64,000 nucleotides of DNA from Acanthochlamys bracteata (Eukaryota; Streptophyta; Magnoliopsida; Pandanales; Velloziaceae). The notes under the pieces are model-generated. The model had not been told where the DNA came from. It did not search any database and saw only the letters and a program-made list of their open reading frames with translations. The position numbers were made by a program, and so were the translations under genes. Below are positions 58,654 through 64,000 of this stretch, one piece after another. Location of the stretch: the NCBI GenBank assembly GCA_019914995.1, contig CM034133.1, positions 4,464,001 through 4,528,000 of the forward strand, read 5' to 3'. Within the stretch, counting starts at the first letter, position 1; the number at the start of each line of letters is the position of its first letter.

Positions 58654-61218
58654 TCAGATAGACTTATGCTCATCACCTTCCTCTTCATTCTCCTCATCAC
58701 CAAGATCATCAAGGTTCAATTCAGGTTCAGTAGCTAAAAAATAATTTCATTTCAAAAGTTAGAATCCTAAATTGAGTCAATTGACCATCTAATATTATAA
58801 TTAAATACAAAAGAAAAAACACCTACCATCAATCGGTTTCTCTTGAATGGACCATGCTTCCAATTGTTTATAAAATGCATCTAGCTCTTCATTAGTTAAA
58901 ATGGAGGGTTCATCTATGGTTATCCAATCATCATTGTCACTGAATTCTTTGACATCCATAGGGTCATAGTTTTGACCCTTGAAATAACGCCTAAAATGTA
59001 AATACAATTCATTAACAAAAACATATCGAAGCATGAATTATAAAAATCAATAATAACAAAGATAGAAAAAGTTTTACCTTTGTCTCAATCTCAAGTTACA
59101 ATGAACATACACAAGATCATTAAGGCGTTGATGCTCCAATCTATTCATTTTCTTAGAATGTATATGCTCAAATATGCTCCAATTTCTCTCGCAACATGAA
59201 GAACTACATGTTTGGCTTAAAACACGAATGGCCAATTTTTGCAAATGTTTAGCACTATTTTCATATAAAATCCACCATTCATCTACAAAAGTATAAAAGT
59301 GTTAGACAATAAAACTTTCAAAAAAAATTAGTAGTACAAAATAATACAATAATCAACTACCTAGGGCCATAGTTTGACGATTTGCTATAGTGGAAATACG
59401 TCCAAAATCTCTTTCTGCATTTCTAAATAGCTTCATCTCACAAGTTAGTTTACTGATCAACTCAAAATCTCCAAAAGCGTACTTCTCTATAACATCCAGA
59501 ACTCTCGAAACAGCAGAGTTTATCTTTTCAGAGGAAGAGCTATCATACTGATAATAAGGATTGAACCAATAACCAGCTGAATGTAAAGCTTTACTTAACT
59601 GATTATCCCATCTATCACTGATAATGTTGAGGTACGATGTAACTCTTCCCTTATTTCTCTTGAATCTCCTCATGATTTCAGCTTTAGCACTATGAATAGC
59701 CTCAAATAAATATCCCATGCAAGGCCTATCATCACTATCAACAATACGAAGAACTCGAACTAGAGGAGCAGTAAGTTTTACTATATTTACACACTCTGTC
59801 CAAAATGGAGGTGTTAAAACATCATCTACAAATTTTTTCCCTTTACTTTCCTTAGCATAAGATGAGGTTGTCCATTCTCTTGATGTTACCATAGCTCTTA
59901 AACTATCCTTGTGAGCTAATATACTTTGCAAGGTAATAAAATTAGTAGCAAAACGAGTGGGCGCTGATCTAATTATTTCTTTTTCACATGTGAATTTTCT
60001 CATCAAATGCAAAGGAAAACAATGATTGTAAATATACTTGGTAATTCTACATGCATGAGCCACTAAGTTACTAACTTCATCTAGCTTGCCAAAATCATGA
60101 AACATCAAGTTAATACAGTGTGCAGCGCAAGGAGACCAAAATAAACCTCTAAACTCTTGCTCCAATAGTCTACCAGCAGCAACATAATTAGCAGCATTGT
60201 CAGTGATAAAATGAACCACATTCTCAGCACCCACATACAAGACAACTTCTCTAAACAGTTTGCATAACATCTCAGCAGTTTTTGAAGCATCAGATGCATC
60301 GACAGATTTGAGAAAAACGGTACCTTTTGGGCAATAAATTAGGAAATTGATGAGGGTCCTTCTGTTTTGGTCTGTCCATCCATCGGCCATAATACTACAA
60401 CCTGTGGTCTTCCATGCATCACGATAGCTCTCAACATAACGCCTTGTCTCCTCCACATTCTTATTCAATAAAAAATTTCGAAAATTATAGTAGCGAGGAG
60501 TTTTATAACCTGCACCCATACTAGCAATAGCATCTATCATATGTTGAAAATATATGGAGTTAACGGCATTAAAAGGTATGCATGCATCAATCATCCACTT
60601 AGATATAGCAATCCCACATCTTTCTATGGCCTCCTTATTTTGCAAGAAACTCTTTAAAGTGGGTTGTGCACTAAGAGTGGTTCTCGGCATAAAGTAAGAA
60701 TCCATAAGCATTACCTCTTTTTCTTTTGCAGCTGCATGTTTTCGTCTGCCCATATTACCCTCTGCAATTTCTGATCCTGTTGATGTGCCTTGTTCTATCT
60801 GATTATCTCCACTGAAATTGTTGTAAGCTTGCTTCTCATATTCTCTATGGTGTTGGCTAAAAGGATTCTGCTCATCTAACATTTCTTCATGTCTTCTCTT
60901 TCTGGAAGCAAAATCATCAATATGTAGCTTCATTTGATAGCGAACATCAGCTGGAACGGCCTTGCAAGCTCCAACATCTCCTTTGACTCCGGCTAAGTGT
61001 TGTTTGAATCTATTAATGCCACCTCCAGCAAAGGTTCGCGAACAGTAGCTGCATACCAACTTGCTTTTTTTCTTAGTGGCACTGATTTCAGCAAGTCTGC
61101 AATAACTCCATGCAGGATCCGTTTTTTGCTTTGAAGAAATTTGAATTTGTGAAATTGTTGAAGATTGCTGGGCAGATTCCGTCGAAGGATTGGAAGGATT
61201 AGCACCAATCCCAGACAT
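58654..61218 (-). CDS. hAT transposase, BED zinc finger + DUF659 + hAT C-terminal dimerisation domain
   Basis: Minus-strand exons 61218-59361, 59282-59078, 58990-58827 and 58733-58654 sum to 2307 nt with consistent GT-AG junctions, giving 768 residues. A BED-type finger at residues 34-90 has C56-x2-C59 and H74. The DUF659/RNase-H-like core (about 185-400) includes CSIMADGWTDQNRRT and VHFITDNAANY, with acidic residues in the places expected for the catalytic Asp pair. The hAT C-terminal domain, from exon 2, has LSQTCSSSCCERNWSIFEHI and NRLEHQRLNDLVYVH; the Glu in CCERNW is the usual third acidic residue. A short acidic tail ends DEHKSI. Exon 1 alone is open for 621 residues. All four exons read through without a break, so an active enzyme is plausible. 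Its function would be excision and insertion of this element and relatives with the same ends. Confidence 0.9.
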
Positions 61219-61639
61219 TGGTTGGCCGACGAACAGACTGAGCAGACACGAGCGGCGAACGGCGAATCCCAGAACCGAGCGGCGAATCTCGATCGGACGC
61301 AGAGACTGGTGCTCAAGTAAATTTAGGGCTCGGACATCGGAGCTGCGAGCTGTGATGAAACTTGAGCACCAACAGCGTCACGTCAGAGGACTGGAGTCGG
61401 CGTAGCTGCGTCGGTCGAGCTCAGACGAAGCGGGGTTGGAGCCACGGTCGAAGAAAAAAAGGAAAAGAGGAACCAGTGATGTGAGAGGAGTGGAGCTGCC
61501 GAGCTGGCGTAGCAGCGGAGATCAAGCTCCGATGAAACGGCAATCGAGAGCTCGGACGAACAGGATCGAGCAGCAGCGAAAGGAAAAATGGGAAAGAGGA
61601 AAAAAATGCTCGTGTCAGTGAAACGATTAGGCAGCGCGT

Positions 61640-61834
61640 GAGTTAGATTTTAGGTTAACCTAACATTAAACCGTTCAACCGGGTCAACGATTTAACCGTG
61701 AACCGTCCGGGTCGACCCGGGTCAGTCCGGGTCAACCGCATTAGCGGGTTTATTACTAACCCGGACCGGTTTGAGCGCCGGGTCGACGATTTTCGGGTCG
61801 ACCCGGGCGGGACGGTCCGGTTTTAATAACTATG
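61640..61834. repeat. Right subterminal region of the hAT element
   Basis: Repeats GGGTCAACCG, CCGGGTCGACCCGGG and GGGTCGACCCGGGCGGG cluster next to the inverted repeat. GC content jumps sharply from the AT-rich flank. They differ in sequence from the left-end array. Confidence 0.75.
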
Positions 61835-61842
61835 CTTTTATT

Positions 61843-62340
61843 TCTAATTTTTCACATTTATTATATTTATTAGTATTATATTACCTTCATTTTTTTTTTA
61901 AGTTGTTTGGATTTCAGATAAAGTATTGCTACTTTCCCTCACACTTTGTTGTTTAGGATATATTTTTAAAATACATCTTTGTAATCATTTTTTGGTGATA
62001 AAAGAACAAAATATCCCTCATAATCCTTAGATGAACTATCTTCAAAACTTAAAACTGATTTTTGTTCAATCTTACAATGTTATTCTAAGTGTATTCATGA
62101 AAAATTTTGAACAATTATTGATCAAGAAAGATTCTGTCTTTGTTCATACACATATAAAGAATTATCAACAACAATTTAAGCTCAGATATAATAAAATTTT
62201 ATTAGAAAAAATTTGTAAAAATATATAGAAAATTTTTAAAACCACACTCATCTAGGGTTGCACACGGTCACAGAAATTTAATTAATATAGATATTAAAAA
62301 CTATCAAAACTATCGTACTTGAACTTGTAATAATGACAAC
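61843..62340. other. Intergenic AT-rich DNA flanking the hAT insertion
   Basis: No gene was recognised. It is the insertion-site context on the right side. Confidence 0.35.
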
Positions 62341-64000
62341 CTCATATTTAAAAAATGCGAGGCAAGCCGGTCACTATTAATGCTAGGCAATAGCAATTAG
62401 TAGAGAAGTTGGGCAATAGCAACCGGTTGGAGAGTTAGGTTACTATTGCGTTAAGTAATTGCGACCAAGAAGAGACTTGATCTCTAATATATAGTAATAG
62501 AGACCACCGCTTAGTTAGCCCCTATTACCTTAAAAAAATAATTATAATTAATTAGTAGTAATTAATTTAATAAAATTGAAATTATTGAATGTGATATACA
62601 GTTTTTATTTATGATATTGACAAAATTTTAGATCATTTGGATTATGCTTTGTGTTCAATCACAATAAATAATTGATGGGTGTATACGATTTAATAATTTA
62701 TTAGTATAAATTTGAGTAATAGCTTATAGTCAAATTTGATGAAAATTTGTGTGAATAGTGATGTTATAGTATAGAATATATTCAATAATTTAGATCTCCA
62801 TTATAGTTTTGTAATTTTGTTAATTGAGTAAATGATCTAGTAATAATAGGGCAAGTTAGTTTATCAATAGAATAGTTATACTCTTTTATTATACTAGTTA
62901 CGCAATAATCTAATTTTTTATTTCAAATAGATTATCTAAATCATTGGATATAATATAATAATATTTTTGTTCACACAAAATTTTATCAAATTTGGGTAAT
63001 AGTTAATGCTCCGATTTATACTTATAAATTGTTAATCTATACGTCTATCGAACATTTACTGTGATGGAGTGGAAAATATTATCCAAATGATTTAAAATTT
63101 TGCCAATATAATATATAAAAAATAACATTCACATCCAACAATTTCGATATTATTAGATAAAATATTTTAGTTTAAATTTTTATTTTTAAACTAATAAGAA
63201 TCAAAGTCTAGTTAGTCCCTATTGTTATGGTAATAGCGACCAACTGCACTTATTGGTTGTTGTTGCTGTTGTGAACATTAGTGACCATTTGTGTTGCCGG
63301 TCGCTATTGCCATAGCAATAGAGGCCAACTTGATATTAGTTCCTATTAATTTAGAAAATAAAAATTTTATTAATTAATAAAAAATTATCTAATAATCTAA
63401 ACTATTGAATTTGAATTATATTTTTTGTATATTATATTAGCAAAATTTTTTAGATCATTTGAATAATATTTTTTGCTATATTACAATAAATAATTAATGA
63501 ACTATATAATTTAATAATTTATAGCATTAAATTATAGCACTAAAATATATCAAATATGATACATTCTTGTTTGAACAAAAATATTGATATAGAACGTATC
63601 CAATGTATAGATACTCTATTTAAAATGTAAAATGGCATGATCTGTGTTTTAGTATAAGACAAAAGTATAAGTATTATGCTTCAACTAAATTGACATATTA
63701 TTGCTAACTTACTCATATAATTTAAATAATTATATAAAAGGAATAAAAATCTAAACCGTTGAACACAATTTGTGCTATAGTAATAGTGTTCACAAAATAT
63801 TTCATCAATTCGGATATATTTTGGTGTTACGATTTAATTATATCAATTGTTACATACGTCCATCAATCATGTATTGTGATAAAGTACAAAATATTTGTCT
63901 AGATGATCTACGACTTTCTCAACATGATATACGAAAAAATATAAATCACGTCCAACATTTTTTTATTAAATAAAATATTATTCATTAACTTAAATTTTTT
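62341..64000. repeat. Tandem array with alternating inverted repeats, open at the window end
   Basis: GC-richer blocks at about 62345-62525 and 63205-63350 carry CAATAGC/GCTATTGCC and TAATAGCGACC words. Between and after them lie AT-rich blocks in alternating orientation: 62600-62760 matches the reverse complement of 62965-63130, 63430-63600 repeats the first orientation, and 63760-63970 repeats the second. The unit is about 830 bp. GGTCGCTATTGC-type words are found in subterminal regions of some CACTA transposons, but no CACTA terminus is seen here. Confidence 0.5.

Larger units (their letters stand above)
57597..61834 (-). mobile_element. hAT-family DNA transposon, complete, 4238 bp
   Basis: An exact 8-bp target duplication, CTTTTATT, lies at 57589-57596 and 61835-61842; 8 bp is the hAT signature. 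The terminal repeats are CAATGTTGTAAAACCCGACC on the left and, reading inwards from the right end, CATAGTTATTAAAACCGGAC. Between them are a four-exon transposase gene on the minus strand, a minisatellite-like array at the left end and GC-rich GGGTCGACCCGGG repeats at the right end. The perfect duplication and open transposase frame indicate a recent, possibly still active insertion. It is an Ac/hAT-type element with BED finger and DUF659. Confidence 0.92.

Noticed and set aside
61190-61621. Plus-strand Arg-rich open frames at the hAT right side
   Set aside because: They overlap the transposase start and its GC-rich leader in antisense and lack homology.
1-64000. tRNA, rRNA, snoRNA, CRISPR arrays or bacterial-type operons
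   Set aside because: No tRNA T-loop with a plausible cloverleaf, no rRNA text and no regularly spaced identical repeats were seen; the DNA is plant nuclear.

Overview
The window is plant nuclear DNA, almost certainly from a eudicot. It is AT-rich and gene-poor. Its genes are split by GT-AG introns, its protein families are plant-type, and it is full of small non-autonomous transposons and decayed Copia-like LTR elements. I could not identify the species.

Four host genes look intact: an endosulfine/ARPP19-type phosphoprotein (1047-3230, +), a TPR protein with a degenerate J-like domain (12369-14721, +), a TMEM205-like membrane protein (42443-45391, +) and a plastid-lipase (PLIP)-type class 3 lipase (50140-53766, -). 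A fifth, a BRCT-domain gene (22472-24960, -), is a decayed pseudogene. Its upstream region recurs as diverged copies at 27.4-28.2 kb (inverted) and 30.1-30.65 kb. A possible orphan terminal exon lies at 31585-31668 (-). The host genes share no pathway and are not an operon; each stands alone between repeats.

Layout: 1-3.3 kb endosulfine gene; 3.3-11.9 kb repeat-rich intergenic DNA with several MITEs and two LTR relics; 12-14.7 kb TPR/J-like gene with uORFs in its leader; 16.57-18.03 kb a small LTR element (TRIM-like) with a perfect 5-bp target duplication; 18.7-22.4 kb nested MITEs; 22.5-30.7 kb BRCT pseudogene and duplicated pieces, interrupted by a 1.1-kb Harbinger-type element; 31.1-32.4 kb Copia LTR relic; 33.7-36.6 kb non-autonomous Copia element with gag remnants only; 37.3-39.6 kb another LTR relic; 42.4-45.4 kb TMEM205-like gene; 49.3-49.9 kb solo LTR; 50.1-53.8 kb lipase gene; 57.6-61.8 kb a complete-looking hAT DNA transposon; 62.3 kb to the end an array of alternating inverted repeats.

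The most striking feature is the hAT element (57597-61834). It has a perfect 8-bp target duplication (CTTTTATT), matching terminal inverted repeats and a four-exon transposase gene whose splicing gives an open 768-residue frame. Its two subterminal regions differ: about 30 copies of a CTGGCCAG-AAGAAAAAA unit on one side and GGGTCGACCCGGG-type repeats on the other. All alignments and counts were made by eye; no database search was possible.
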